Program-made: the position numbers and the translations under genes
In this document: in pieces, positions 1 through 8,390 of the stretch
Layout: every line of letters starts with the position of its first letter
Position numbering within the stretch: the stretch's first letter is position 1
Assembly: GCF_003013395.1 (NCBI RefSeq)
Contig: NZ_PXZM01000012.1
Coordinates: forward strand, 186,001 to 250,000
From: Brevibacillus fortis
GTDB lineage: Bacteria > Bacillota > Bacilli > Brevibacillales > Brevibacillaceae
Direction of reading: 5' to 3'
DNA: 64,000 nt
Notes under the pieces: model-generated
Database searches by the model: none
Told to the model about the DNA's origin: nothing
What the model saw: only the letters and a program-made list of their open reading frames with translations

Positions 1-456
1 AATAGTAGGAGAAAGCTCGTTAGCGTTAAACTCTTCTTCGATATCTTCTTTAATCTGATCAACCAGTGAGTATAATTTTTCACTTTTCTTATCTTCATTC
101 TTTATTTCTAAAACAGATTCTAACTCTTCCTTTAGATCGTCGTTTATGGTTGATTGATTCATAAACAACTCTCTATATTCTTGATCCTCCTGTAAAGCAA
201 ATATGATGTATTCTAAATGGGTAAATACAAATTCAGTTGAGTAGCGCAACGCTTCTTCACTTAAATTAAGTTCAACGCCTGCATCTTCTAAGTATTTACT
301 ATTAAGGATTTGTTTTAAAACTTCGCTATCTATTTTTGGGATTTTATTAATTTGTGTATTTGCAGATGCAGTTGATAGTAATACTGTGTTAAATAATAAA
401 ACAAAAGCTAACACTATTGCTGTAGTATGTCTTAGTTTAAGCAGCAGCGCCTTCAT
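1..456 (-). CDS. Secreted hypothetical protein, N-terminal part only
   Basis: The frame is open from an ATG at 456 to the window edge (152 codons), so the C terminus is missing. The start has a good ribosome site (GGAGGG six bases upstream). The N terminus is a typical Sec signal peptide: Lys/Arg residues at 2-9, a hydrophobic core at about 13-28, and a likely cleavage after TASA at residue 32. The mature part is charged and helical, rich in Glu, Asp and Leu, with no motif I recognise. It resembles the long acidic leaders of secreted Bacillales proteins of unknown role. I assign no function. Confidence 0.7.
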   Translation of the reverse strand, partial: MKALLLKLRHTTAIVLAFVLLFNTVLLSTASANTQINKIPKIDSEVLKQILNSKYLEDAGVELNLSEEALRYSTEFVFTHLEYIIFALQEDQEYRELFMNQSTINDDLKEELESVLEIKNEDKKSEKLYSLVDQIKEDIEEEFNANELSPTI

Positions 457-663
457 AATATCCCTCCGTAGATTAATTAGAATTTTAGCTAACAATTGAA
501 TATGCATGAACTACAAGAAAATAGATCACCCTTTCATTCTAAATAATTCAATAATTTGGATATAATTACAAAATATCATATTAATAACTATAAATAATTA
601 CCAATCAATCGACAAAACATCATTCTTGGACGAATAAATGAGTATGGAAGAAAATATAAAAAC

Positions 664-682
664 ACTTGATTCCCTATCAATT
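664..682. promoter_or_regulatory. Candidate MarR operator upstream of the marR gene
   Basis: ACTTGAT at 664-670 and ATCAATT at 676-682 form an inverted repeat with one mismatch, 45 bases before the MarR-family start codon. The half-site ACTTGATT recurs in the perfect palindrome at 1188-1203, which suggests that the regulator controls both its own gene and the following operon. This is inference from shared sequence only. The rest of 457-727 is AT-rich and holds promoters for the two divergent genes but no convincing ORF. Confidence 0.45.
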
Positions 683-727
683 GAGTAGTAAAGTGATAAT
701 AAGCTCAGCGAAGGGAGGCAAACTACC

Positions 728-1171
728 ATGCGTAATAACACGATCGGCTCATTAATCTGGTTACGCTTGATGCGGTTTACCACCCAAAGCAACCAGCTGT
801 CGAATGAGTTTCTCAAACGCTTCGATTTAACAACAGCTCAATTCGATGTCCTGATGCAAATTAGCGTCTATCAGCCTCTTACCCAATCGGAGTTAGCTGA
901 GAAGGTTACCGTTACACAAGGTGGTATTTCTCGCATGCTCGTACGACTTGAAAAAGAAGGCTACATTGAACGCAAGCAGGATTGGAAAACGAAAACGATC
1001 AGCCTTACCGAAAAAGGCGAAGCGGTACTGGAACAAGCCTTTCCTGAACAATTGGCTTTCCAATCGTCTTTCTTTGACGAGGTACTGAGTGAAGAAGAAC
1101 AAAAAACACTTTACACCCTGATGACACGCGTTCATAAGAATAGCCAAAAAAAAGAATTACCGCCCGAGTAA
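728..1171 (+). CDS. MarR-family transcriptional regulator (MhqR-like)
   Basis: This 147-residue protein has the MarR winged-helix layout: an N-terminal dimer helix, a helix-turn-helix near residues 55-80 ([20 protein letters not shown]) and a wing around residues 80-100 ([10 protein letters not shown]). The ribosome site AGGGAGG lies 9 bases before the ATG. It is followed by a ring-cleavage dioxygenase, a luciferase-like oxidoreductase and an FMN reductase. That layout resembles the MhqR regulon of Bacillus subtilis, where a MarR repressor senses quinones and catechols. Most likely a redox or electrophile-sensing repressor of the downstream genes and of itself; the ligand is inferred. Confidence 0.85.
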   Translation: MRNNTIGSLIWLRLMRFTTQSNQLSNEFLKRFDLTTAQFDVLMQISVYQPLTQSELAEKVTVTQGGISRMLVRLEKEGYIERKQDWKTKTISLTEKGEAVLEQAFPEQLAFQSSFFDEVLSEEEQKTLYTLMTRVHKNSQKKELPPE

Positions 1172-1187
1172 TTTTTTTTACACCATC

Positions 1188-1203
1188 ACTTGATTAGTCA
1201 AGT
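1188..1203. promoter_or_regulatory. Perfect palindromic operator candidate before the dioxygenase operon
   Basis: ACTTGATTAGTCAAGT is a perfect 6-4-6 inverted repeat sitting between the marR stop and the ribosome site of the dioxygenase gene. It shares the ACTTGATT half-site with the imperfect repeat at 664-682, so it is the best candidate binding site for the neighbouring MarR protein. Confidence 0.55.
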
Positions 1204-1222
1204 TAAATAAGGAGGGACTCCC

Positions 1223-2164
1223 ATGTACACCATTCCAGGCCATCACCATGTATCTATGTTAACCAAGCATGCTTCATCGAATAATCACTTTTATCAGAAC
1301 GTATTGGGACTGCGCAGAGTGAAGAAAACCGTCAACCAAGACGATCCGTCGATGTATCACCTGTTTTACGGAGATTTGACAGGCAGTGCTGGAACAGAGT
1401 TGTCGTTTTTTGAAATGTCCATGGTAGGAAAAACCGTACGCGGCACGAACGCCATCACTCGAATTGGACTGCTCGTCCCTTCACTGGAGAGCTTGGCCTT
1501 TTGGAAAAACCGCTTTGAACAACTGAATGTCCACCATGGCGACATTACCAAGTACGCTGGACGCGATGCCTTGCATTTCGAAGACCCGGAAGGTCTGCGG
1601 ATGATCCTGATCAATAACAACAGCGAAGAATTTCCGTCGAATTGGTCTACATGGAGCGAATCCGTAGTCGAAGAAAAGCATCGCATTTTGGGAATCGGCA
1701 CGGTTGAGATTACCGTCCGCTCCTTGGAGAAAATAGCCAGTCTGTTAACAGATACATTCGGCTATACCGAAGTATCACGCTCAGTGCAAGAAGCCATTTA
1801 TCAATCCGTTCCAGGGAAGTCCTTCGGTGAAATTGTCATCAAGCAGGAAGAAGGAACACCTGAAAAGCCGGGCCGTGGAAGTGTTCATCACTTGGCGATT
1901 CGCGTGAATAACGACGAAGAACTGCAATATTGGGATGACGCCGTTCGTAAACGCGGCTTCCGTTCAACAGGAGTGATTGATCGATTCTACTTCAAAAGCT
2001 TGTATTTCCGTGAGTCCAACGGCATTTTGTTCGAAATTGCAACTGACGGTCCTGGCTTTACAGCAGATTCAACCGTCGAGGAGCTCGGAAAAGCTCTAGA
2101 CTTGCCTCCATTCCTGGAAGAACGCCGCGCAGAAATTGAAGCCAAATTGACACCCATTGACTAA
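1223..2164 (+). CDS. Ring-cleaving dioxygenase, VOC/glyoxalase family (MhqO/MhqA-like)
   Basis: The 313-residue protein consists of two vicinal-oxygen-chelate modules (about residues 4-135 and 150-285), the usual layout and length of the MhqA/MhqO/LinE ring-cleavage group. Candidate metal ligands are the His cluster GHHHVSM near residue 7, the His pair in SVHHLAIRV near residue 225, and the Glu in NGILFEIATD near residue 273. The family opens hydroquinone or catechol rings with ferrous iron and oxygen in the cytoplasm. The start follows AAGGAGGG. It is the first structural gene after the marR gene and lies 15 bp before the next gene. Confidence 0.85.
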   Translation: MYTIPGHHHVSMLTKHASSNNHFYQNVLGLRRVKKTVNQDDPSMYHLFYGDLTGSAGTELSFFEMSMVGKTVRGTNAITRIGLLVPSLESLAFWKNRFEQLNVHHGDITKYAGRDALHFEDPEGLRMILINNNSEEFPSNWSTWSESVVEEKHRILGIGTVEITVRSLEKIASLLTDTFGYTEVSRSVQEAIYQSVPGKSFGEIVIKQEEGTPEKPGRGSVHHLAIRVNNDEELQYWDDAVRKRGFRSTGVIDRFYFKSLYFRESNGILFEIATDGPGFTADSTVEELGKALDLPPFLEERRAEIEAKLTPID

Positions 2165-2179
2165 AAGGAGTGAATCACC

Positions 2180-3238
2180 ATGGAACAATATCGTATCGAC
2201 ACAAAAAAAGGACTCGAATTAGGATTGTATTCCATTGGGGATCATAACCCAAACCCGCACACAGGCTCAAAAATTTCTTCTGAACAGCGCATTAAGGAAT
2301 TAATTGAGGCAAGTAAGCTGGCAGATGAAGCAGGCCTTGATGTATTCGCTGTCGGCGAAAGCCACCAGACGCATTTTACGACACAAGCGCATACCGTCAT
2401 TCTGGGTGCAATCGCACAAGCTACGAAAAACATTAAAATCGCCAGTTCCGCCACTGTATTGAGCACATCCGACCCGGTCCGCGTGTATGAGGATTTCGCA
2501 ACCTTGGATCTGATCTCCAATGGTCGGGCAGAAATAGTTGCCGGACGCGGTTCCCGAGTAGGAGCGTATAGCCTCCTCGGCTACGATGTGCGCGACTATG
2601 AGGAATTGTTTGAAGAGAAAATGGACCTTCTTCTCAAGCTTAATAACGAGGATCGCATTACGTGGGAAGGGCAATTCCGTGCACCGCTACAAAATGCTAC
2701 GATCCTGCCTCAGCCTTTACAAGGACGTCTGCCTATCTGGCGTGCAGTAGGGGGACCACCGGCAAGCGCAATTAAAGCCGGTCAAGCAGGCGTGCCTATG
2801 ATGCTGACCACACTCGGAGGTCCTGCCATCAACTTCAAAGGTTCCGTTGATGCTTATCGGGAGGCCGCGAAGCAAAATGGTTTTGACCCAGCGACCTTGC
2901 CAGTAGCGACAACGAGTTTATTTTATACAGCCGACAAAACTTCAGACGCACTTCGTGAGTACTATCCGCATCTAAATGGTGGGTTTATCGCATTGCGTGG
3001 CGGTGGCTATCCGAAGCAACAGTTTGCGCAAGCTGTCGATTATCGAGATGCGTTAATGATTGGGAGTCCAGACGTCATCATCGAGAAAATGCTCTACCAA
3101 TACGAAATGTACGGACAACAACGCTTCATGGCGCAAATCGATTTTGGCGGTGTACCTTTTGATAAAATCGCAAAAAATATTGAACTGATTGCAACGAAAA
3201 TCTTACCAGAAGTGAAAAAGCATACAACCAAATCCTAA
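2180..3238 (+). CDS. LLM-class flavin-dependent oxidoreductase
   Basis: A 352-residue luciferase-like monooxygenase of the two-component class that takes reduced FMN from a partner reductase. Typical family elements are visible: LAD-AGLDVFAVGESH near residues 48-61, SSATVLSTSDPVRVYEDFAT near 94-113, and the phosphate-binding GRAEIVAGRGSR near 119-130. The gene lies directly before an NADPH:FMN reductase, which suits that reduced-flavin requirement. Start at ATG 2180 after AAAAGGAG. The natural substrate cannot be read from the sequence. Confidence 0.85.
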   Translation: MEQYRIDTKKGLELGLYSIGDHNPNPHTGSKISSEQRIKELIEASKLADEAGLDVFAVGESHQTHFTTQAHTVILGAIAQATKNIKIASSATVLSTSDPVRVYEDFATLDLISNGRAEIVAGRGSRVGAYSLLGYDVRDYEELFEEKMDLLLKLNNEDRITWEGQFRAPLQNATILPQPLQGRLPIWRAVGGPPASAIKAGQAGVPMMLTTLGGPAINFKGSVDAYREAAKQNGFDPATLPVATTSLFYTADKTSDALREYYPHLNGGFIALRGGGYPKQQFAQAVDYRDALMIGSPDVIIEKMLYQYEMYGQQRFMAQIDFGGVPFDKIAKNIELIATKILPEVKKHTTKS

Positions 3239-3258
3239 CCAAAAAAGGAGTGGAACTT

Positions 3259-3825
3259 ATGAAAATCGTCGGAATCGCGGGCTCTAACGTAGGCTCGAAA
3301 ACAAGAACAGCCATGGATTTGACACTCAAAATGGCACGGGAAAAATACCCGGATGCAGAGATTACGTTGCTTGACCTCGCCGAGTACAATCTCGTCTTCA
3401 GTGATGGACGGAATTACACGGATTACGAAGGGGACACCAAGCTCGTGACCGAAACCATCATGGGAGCCGATGCGCTTATCATTGGAACACCCACATTCCA
3501 AGCATCCATCCCAGCCACATTGAAAAACATTTTTGATCTGTTGCCTGTCAACGCATTCCGGGATAAAGTCGTCAGCGTATTGGTCACGGCAGGAACATCC
3601 AAACACTATCTCATGGCGGAACAACAGTTGAAGCCAATCCTGTCTTATATGAAGGCACATATCGTACCCACTTATGTTTTTATCGAAGAGAAAGACTTCA
3701 ACCGCAAAGAAATCATCAATGATGATATTCACTTCCGCCTAGAGCGACTTGTCGAGGATACGGTACTGCTCGTCGATACCTATGCACGGATTCGGGAGCA
3801 AAAAGATGCCGAGTATGATTTTTAA
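3259..3825 (+). CDS. NAD(P)H-dependent FMN reductase
   Basis: A flavodoxin-fold reductase of about 188 residues. The phosphate loop GIAGSNVGSKTR (about residues 5-16) and the segment GTPTFQASIPATLKN near residue 80 match NADPH-dependent FMN reductases of the SsuE/azoreductase group. I prefer the ATG at 3259, because AAAAAAGGAG is then nine bases away; an in-frame GTG at 3250 is too close to that site. It probably supplies reduced FMN to the luciferase-like enzyme encoded 20 bp upstream. Confidence 0.85.
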   Translation: MKIVGIAGSNVGSKTRTAMDLTLKMAREKYPDAEITLLDLAEYNLVFSDGRNYTDYEGDTKLVTETIMGADALIIGTPTFQASIPATLKNIFDLLPVNAFRDKVVSVLVTAGTSKHYLMAEQQLKPILSYMKAHIVPTYVFIEEKDFNRKEIINDDIHFRLERLVEDTVLLVDTYARIREQKDAEYDF

Positions 3826-3887
3826 TCGAATCAAATTTATCTCAAATTAAAGAAACTCAATACAAAACTATTTAGGAGGAATTATCC

Positions 3888-4203
3888 ATGACAACGAAAA
3901 ACCACCATGTCATTGACGCAAATGATGCAGCGCTGTTGTTGATCGACCATCAAAGTGGTTTGTTCCAAACAGTAGGGGATATGGATGTGCCGCAAGATGA
4001 CGACAGATATTACACTGGCTCGCGTAGTGCAAGCAGGAGCAGTTCCTATTGATACACTCGCTGTCATGTCCGAATTGCAAAAAACATGGAACCGCCCAGA
4101 TGCCCAAGAGTTCGCAGAAATCTATGCGGAAGTGATGCCAAACTACGGCCTGCTCATCGAAAGCTTCCAAAGAGCGTTTAAAGAAGGCCTGGCAGCGAAG
4201 TAA
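3888..4203 (+). pseudogene. Isochorismatase-like (YcaC-type) hydrolase with internal deletion
   Basis: The 5' part (from ATG 3888, good AGGAGG site) encodes an isochorismatase-fold N terminus with ALLLIDHQSGLF. After about 35 codons the sequence jumps out of frame into the C-terminal third of the same family (DITLARVVQAGAVPIDTLAV onward, frame starting near 3985). The original frame hits TGA at 4050. The middle of the fold, including the region of the catalytic Cys, is absent; family members are near 200 residues, so roughly 100 codons are gone. It is the last gene of the MarR-linked operon and ends at a strong terminator. Confidence 0.75.
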
Positions 4204-4230
4204 CCTGCCGTCCAACTACCTTAACAATGA

Positions 4231-4282
4231 AAAGACGCAGATCTTCTTCTCACAAGGAAAGAAGGTCTGCGTCTTTTTTATT
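4231..4282 (+). terminator. Rho-independent terminator of the MarR/dioxygenase operon
   Basis: An 18-bp stem pairs AAAGACGCAGATCTTCTT (4231-4248) with 4259-4276 with only one G-U pair, followed by a T-rich run. It closes the operon 728-4203. Confidence 0.9.
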
Positions 4283-4367
4283 TTTCCATCATAGTTAAAT
4301 TTATCCTAAGTAGATTATAATCATGAAGCAACAGATGAATCACATGTAAAAGGTGGCGTGACGACTT

Positions 4368-6359
4368 GTGAATACTTGGAGGATACTGGACATTGATCCT
4401 ACCGACGATATTTCGACGATTAAAAAAGCCTATGCGAAAAAGCTGAAGATGCATCACCCGGAAGATGATCCGGAGGGCTATCAGCAACTGAGAGAAGCAT
4501 ACGATCGGGCCATCAAAATGGCGAAGCAGCGTGAGAAAATACAAAAAGCAGAAGTGACATTCACAGCCGATACAGAAGCTCCTGTACAAACGGACGAGGA
4601 TAACCCCATTCTCACTGTTCAACGTCGGCTGTCCTTTCAACATATTGACGCCACACTTGATCGCAATGATCCGGTTGTGGAAGAGGACACCCCCATTCTC
4701 ACTGTTCAACATCGGCTATCCTTTCAACATATTGACGCCACACTTGATCGCAATGACCCGGTTGAACAGATAGACACTTTTATGGAACAAGTAAAAGCTT
4801 TGTACGACGATTTCCCTTCCAGAATCAATCCAGAAAATTGGACAAAGCTGCTCCGTTCTGACTTAGTGTGGAATATACATCAGAGCAGAATCGTAAGTGA
4901 TCGTCTGTTTCACTTTCTGCACGAGCACCACCATTTGCCCAAAAGCGTGTGGTTAATACTAGAGGATGGCTTTCAATGGCGGGAGCTTATTCAAAAGCCT
5001 TTTTATATGGACAAGCACTCGAAAAAATTCTGCCAATACTATCTGAAACAGCTAGACGAGCCAGGATTGCGTTTTGACACTTTGCTCGCGGCGACCCATC
5101 TCGATCGTGATTTGTTCTTGTCTTACCGCGATGCAGCTTATCAAGCCTTGAAAGAAAATCAACTGGAGCAAGCAAGCCACTCACTTAACCCGGCTATTGC
5201 CTTATTTGCCGATGATCCCGAATTGCTTCGCCTTCAGGGAGAGTATTGCCAGCGCATCGGTGACACGGACGGTGCACTTGACGCTTATTCCCGTATCATC
5301 AGCATTCAGCCAGACGATATCGACAGCTACCTGACTCGGGCCTACATCTGGTACAACAATCAACATTTCACCGAAGCTCAGAAGGAATGCGAGTACATCT
5401 TGTCTCAACTTCCAGACCATCCGGAAGCACTGAGCCTGCTCGGAAAGTGTCAGCTGAAGCTGGGTAATACGACGCAGGCAAAAGTCACATTTGAACAACT
5501 GCTCGCAGCTTGTCCGCACGATTACGAGGCGCTCATTTTGCTCACCCAGATTCGCGCAAACATGCTGAAGCAAGTCAAGAAGCTGCCAGCCAAAGAACGA
5601 AAGCATGCCTTGCAGCAATTGACTTCACAGCTGGGAGAACGGAAAGGCTTGAATAAACAAATACTTCCAGCCATTCATTTTCAAGTAACCATAGCTACGG
5701 TGGCCCTTGCTCTCATCATGCTTTTTCAATCTCTTCTATACAACGCATATGTAGATCATACAAAGTCCACTCCCACATCTAATGTAAAGCTTCTTCAGGA
5801 TGGACTGGTCAACGTATCATCGCCAGAAGCTTTGGAGCAGATTGGACCCAATCAATTCGTTCAGGCCAAGTTAACGAATCTCCGTAGTCTGAAAATCTAT
5901 CAGTATACGAAAACAGATAAAGACGGAAATAGCTACACGGCATACGAAAATTATTTGACGCTTAATGAAACTGGAGACATAGGAAAAATTACTCCTTCAG
6001 GCTACGTAAAAATCGGCTACTTGGGCGATACACCCATCCTCGTCATTACGAAGCATAGTACGATCGAGATTGAAAAAACCGGAATCTTAGAATTTGAAAT
6101 GGGCCAGGTAATGGATATACCGCCTAAGGTACTGATGGACACAAAGAAAATGTTACAGGATTTGGAACTGACTTCTTTGTTCGATTTCAACAAGCTCAAT
6201 CAGAATCAAATGGTTGAGGTAAAGTATTTGACGATCCCGACGATCCCGAGTCCGAGCACGCCGTTGGAGATCTATATCTATGGGCTGATTCTTTTGGTCT
6301 TGTGTCGTTTCTTCTTTGGGTCACTGTACAATCTGTATATCATCACTCGAGTCTATTAA
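4368..6359 (+). CDS. J-domain/TPR membrane-anchored protein
   Basis: A 663-residue protein with GTG start (AAGGTGG upstream). Residues 1-50 form a DnaJ-like J domain (WRILDIDPTDDISTIKKAY, then KMHHPEDDPEGYQQLREAYD), with HPE where classical J domains have HPD. Residues about 79-133 hold a 29-residue tandem duplication. About 240-395 are TPR-like helical repeats. A hydrophobic helix lies at about 441-460, and a second hydrophobic stretch is at the very C terminus. The altered HPD motif makes ordinary DnaK stimulation uncertain. It is followed 22 bp later by a DUF1266 gene, a pairing also known from the E. coli ybeU/ybeV (djlB/djlC) area. Probably a membrane-tethered co-chaperone-like scaffold. 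Confidence 0.75.
   Translation: MNTWRILDIDPTDDISTIKKAYAKKLKMHHPEDDPEGYQQLREAYDRAIKMAKQREKIQKAEVTFTADTEAPVQTDEDNPILTVQRRLSFQHIDATLDRNDPVVEEDTPILTVQHRLSFQHIDATLDRNDPVEQIDTFMEQVKALYDDFPSRINPENWTKLLRSDLVWNIHQSRIVSDRLFHFLHEHHHLPKSVWLILEDGFQWRELIQKPFYMDKHSKKFCQYYLKQLDEPGLRFDTLLAATHLDRDLFLSYRDAAYQALKENQLEQASHSLNPAIALFADDPELLRLQGEYCQRIGDTDGALDAYSRIISIQPDDIDSYLTRAYIWYNNQHFTEAQKECEYILSQLPDHPEALSLLGKCQLKLGNTTQAKVTFEQLLAACPHDYEALILLTQIRANMLKQVKKLPAKERKHALQQLTSQLGERKGLNKQILPAIHFQVTIATVALALIMLFQSLLYNAYVDHTKSTPTSNVKLLQDGLVNVSSPEALEQIGPNQFVQAKLTNLRSLKIYQYTKTDKDGNSYTAYENYLTLNETGDIGKITPSGYVKIGYLGDTPILVITKHSTIEIEKTGILEFEMGQVMDIPPKVLMDTKKMLQDLELTSLFDFNKLNQNQMVEVKYLTIPTIPSPSTPLEIYIYGLILLVLCRFFFGSLYNLYIITRVY
4604..4763 (+). 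repeat. 87-bp in-frame tandem duplication inside the J-domain gene
   Basis: The unit starting CCCCATTCTCACTGTTCAAC at 4604 recurs at 4691, a period of 87 bp (29 codons). The second copy runs to about 4763 with a few substitutions. It encodes two near-identical peptides containing LSFQHIDATLDRNDPV. The near identity points to a recent duplication in the linker between the J domain and the TPR part. Confidence 0.85.
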
Positions 6360-6381
6360 CAAGGAGTGGACTTTTTCATAC

Positions 6382-7017
6382 ATGTTCACATTCAAGCGTA
6401 AAAAGGAAAAACAATTTCACTTCTTTACCTACAGTATGCATTCAGCTATTGCGATTGGGGCAGATACGGTCTACATCGAAATAAAAGATAACTATAGCAA
6501 ACGGGGAATAAGAGACGCAGCGAGTCAGAAAGAAAGACTATCGTGGATGCTAAATGAAGGTGAGCGGAAAGAATTTGCCCGGCTTCACCATTTCTTATCA
6601 GCGTTATCGGAGTCAGGACGAGCGGAATATATCAACTCCTTGGAACCAGATCAGGATCGCGTCGCCAAGGCAAAGGTTGTTCATTACTATCTGCGAAGAC
6701 TCCCGGCTGAAGGAATTGCCGCCTATGATTATGCCTGGGCCACCTACTTGAGTGGTACGAGATGGGAAAATGGCGGCTATATCAGCAAAGAGGAAGCTCG
6801 GCAGTTTAAGCTACAGGCTGTGAGACAAGCGCAGCAAGCCTATAACAGCTGGAGCGAGTTTATCACGGGATATATCGCCGGCTATCAATTTATGACTGCG
6901 CAAACATCGCTGGATTACCTACGCCAAAATGATTGGAATTTTTCACGCTCCTTTGTTTCCAAACACTGCTTCCTATCGAAATCTAACTGGCATACAGACT
7001 TTTCAAATTTTAGCTAA
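6382..7017 (+). CDS. DUF1266 domain protein
   Basis: A 211-residue protein that starts at ATG 6382 behind AAGGAGTGG. An upstream in-frame start at 6316 lies inside the previous gene and has no ribosome site. The C-terminal half carries the DUF1266 signature: AYDYAWATYLSGTRW, the GYISKEEA element, then QAYNSWSEFITGYIAGYQF. The family has no assigned biochemical activity. It is most likely cotranscribed with the J-domain gene, so the two products may act together. A weak terminator follows. Confidence 0.75.
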   Translation: MFTFKRKKEKQFHFFTYSMHSAIAIGADTVYIEIKDNYSKRGIRDAASQKERLSWMLNEGERKEFARLHHFLSALSESGRAEYINSLEPDQDRVAKAKVVHYYLRRLPAEGIAAYDYAWATYLSGTRWENGGYISKEEARQFKLQAVRQAQQAYNSWSEFITGYIAGYQFMTAQTSLDYLRQNDWNFSRSFVSKHCFLSKSNWHTDFSNFS

Positions 7018-7024
7018 TAAATAT

Positions 7025-7058
7025 AAGCTCTCCCCATTTTGGGCGCAGAGCTTTTTTA
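7025..7058 (+). terminator. Probable terminator after the DUF1266 gene
   Basis: AAGCTCT (7025-7031) pairs with AGAGCTT (7047-7053), with an inner CCC/GGG pairing, followed by TTTTTACTTTC. Confidence 0.65.
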
Positions 7059-7066
7059 CTTTCTTG

Positions 7067-7663
7067 CTACTCCTTCTTCTGTCCAACCACACCAAAGAAA
7101 AACATTTCCACCCATTGCTCCATACTCAGCGTTAATCGCTCGCGATTCGATGCTTCCCAATGCCGTCCCAGCTCATTTTTGTACATCGTGAAGTACATCA
7201 TCATCATTTCTTCTGTCAGATCACGCTGAATATAACCTTCTTGCTTCCCAAGCCCGACAAACTTCATAAAAAAATGCCTGATTTTTTGCTCGTATTCGCT
7301 TTCTATTCGTTGCAGCAAACCACTTAGTTCAGAAAAGGGGGCGTTCTGAAACTCATCCGAGAGGTTATGCAAATTCTTGGCTTCCAGCAGCATGATCTCC
7401 TTTGTCTTTTCAGGAAAAGAACTCTCCGAATCGAGAATCGCCTCATACTGCTCCAACTGCTTGTCCATCCAGTTCATGAGCATGTCCGCGTAGAGCTGTT
7501 CTTTTGTCCCAAAGTAGTTATAAATGGTCGCCGGAGAAACCTTCGCGCTCTGCGCAATTTCATTTACGCTGACTTTTTGAAAACCATGCTTGGAGAACAA
7601 TTGAAAGGCAGCACTGTATATTTGATCGATTTTGTTCTGTTTTCGACGTTCGAATCCGTTCAT
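7067..7663 (-). CDS. TetR/AcrR-family transcriptional repressor
   Basis: A 198-residue TetR-type regulator. The N-terminal DNA-binding domain (about 1-50) shows the family pattern AAFQLFSKHGFQKVSVNEIA followed by SPATIYNYFGTKEQLYADML. The rest is a helical ligand-binding and dimer domain. The ATG at 7663 has AGAGGTGGAG directly upstream; an in-frame GTG at 7672 overlaps that site and is less likely. It is transcribed away from a membrane protein/acetyltransferase pair, and the shared 157-bp gap holds several TGTAGT/ACTACA repeats that are likely its operators. The inducer is unknown. Confidence 0.88.
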   Translation of the reverse strand: MNGFERRKQNKIDQIYSAAFQLFSKHGFQKVSVNEIAQSAKVSPATIYNYFGTKEQLYADMLMNWMDKQLEQYEAILDSESSFPEKTKEIMLLEAKNLHNLSDEFQNAPFSELSGLLQRIESEYEQKIRHFFMKFVGLGKQEGYIQRDLTEEMMMMYFTMYKNELGRHWEASNRERLTLSMEQWVEMFFFGVVGQKKE

Positions 7664-7678
7664 CTTCTCCACCTCTTT

Positions 7679-7725
7679 ATGTAGTGTAGCTTATGTTTTA
7701 GAGTAGTTCAATAAATACACTACAT
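7679..7725. promoter_or_regulatory. Inverted repeat, candidate TetR operator (distal pair)
   Basis: ATGTAGTGTA (7679-7688) and TACACTACAT (7716-7725) are perfect inverted copies 27 bases apart. They lie just upstream of the TetR start and share the TGTAGT half-site with the palindrome at 7765-7781. Confidence 0.55.
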
Positions 7726-7764
7726 AACCATTGAATGGACAGACTTCGACAGTTATAATTATTT

Positions 7765-7781
7765 TGTAGTAATTAACTACA
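7765..7781. promoter_or_regulatory. Palindrome TGTAGT-N5-ACTACA, candidate TetR operator
   Basis: TGTAGTAATTAACTACA is a perfect 6-5-6 palindrome, and a further TCACTACA half-site follows at about 7783-7790. The spacing and position between the divergent genes are typical for TetR autoregulation plus control of the membrane-protein operon. Confidence 0.65.
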
Positions 7782-7820
7782 TTCACTACATATTTTCTGT
7801 GAGATGGGAGTGATCTTATC

Positions 7821-8390
7821 ATGAAACAAATACGGATTCCTGCTTTTTTGCATGACGTCTTTGGTGAAAAGCAGAGCATTGGCTCGATCGCAGTCATCCT
7901 GCTGTTCGGCGGAGCGCTGACCACTGCTCTCTATTTGAGGTTCCCTGAACTCACGCACAGCTTGCCTATTTGGCGCAGCACCCTCGCATTGTTGCTTGTA
8001 TTCGATATATTTTCTGGTTGCTTAGCGAATTTTACGATCTCAACCAGCAATTTTTATGCGGCTCGTAAAAAAAATCGAATTGTATTTATCGCCATTCACG
8101 TTCATATCATCCTGGTCGCATTTCTTTTACAGCAAAACCTCGTGTATTCCATAGGGGTATGGGCTTATACGATTGTAGGAGCTTTTGTTGTGAATGCTCT
8201 TTTTGGGCATCGTTCGCAACTGTTTGTCGCAGGCATTCTCCTGTCTATTGGCCTTGGTTGGATCCCATTGCTCCCAGGTATGCATCCGTTTCTGTTGATC
8301 ACCTGCTTATTCTTTATGGTAAAAGTATTATTTAGCTTTGCAGTCAATCATTATGGGAAAGGAATCAACAACACAGGTACAGAAAAATGA
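7821..8390 (+). CDS. Integral membrane protein of unknown function
   Basis: A 189-residue hydrophobic protein with about six membrane segments (for example SIAVILLFGGALTTALYL near 28-45 and FIAIHVHIILVAFLLQ near 89-104). The start follows GGGAGTG. It overlaps the next gene by 4 bp (ATGA) and is divergent from a TetR repressor whose likely operators lie in its promoter, so it is probably induced by that repressor's ligand. I do not recognise a family. Confidence 0.7.
   Translation: MKQIRIPAFLHDVFGEKQSIGSIAVILLFGGALTTALYLRFPELTHSLPIWRSTLALLLVFDIFSGCLANFTISTSNFYAARKKNRIVFIAIHVHIILVAFLLQQNLVYSIGVWAYTIVGAFVVNALFGHRSQLFVAGILLSIGLGWIPLLPGMHPFLLITCLFFMVKVLFSFAVNHYGKGINNTGTEK

Noticed and set aside
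598..816. Minus-strand 72-codon frame over the marR promoter
   Set aside because: Overlaps the start of a clear gene and has no ribosome site.
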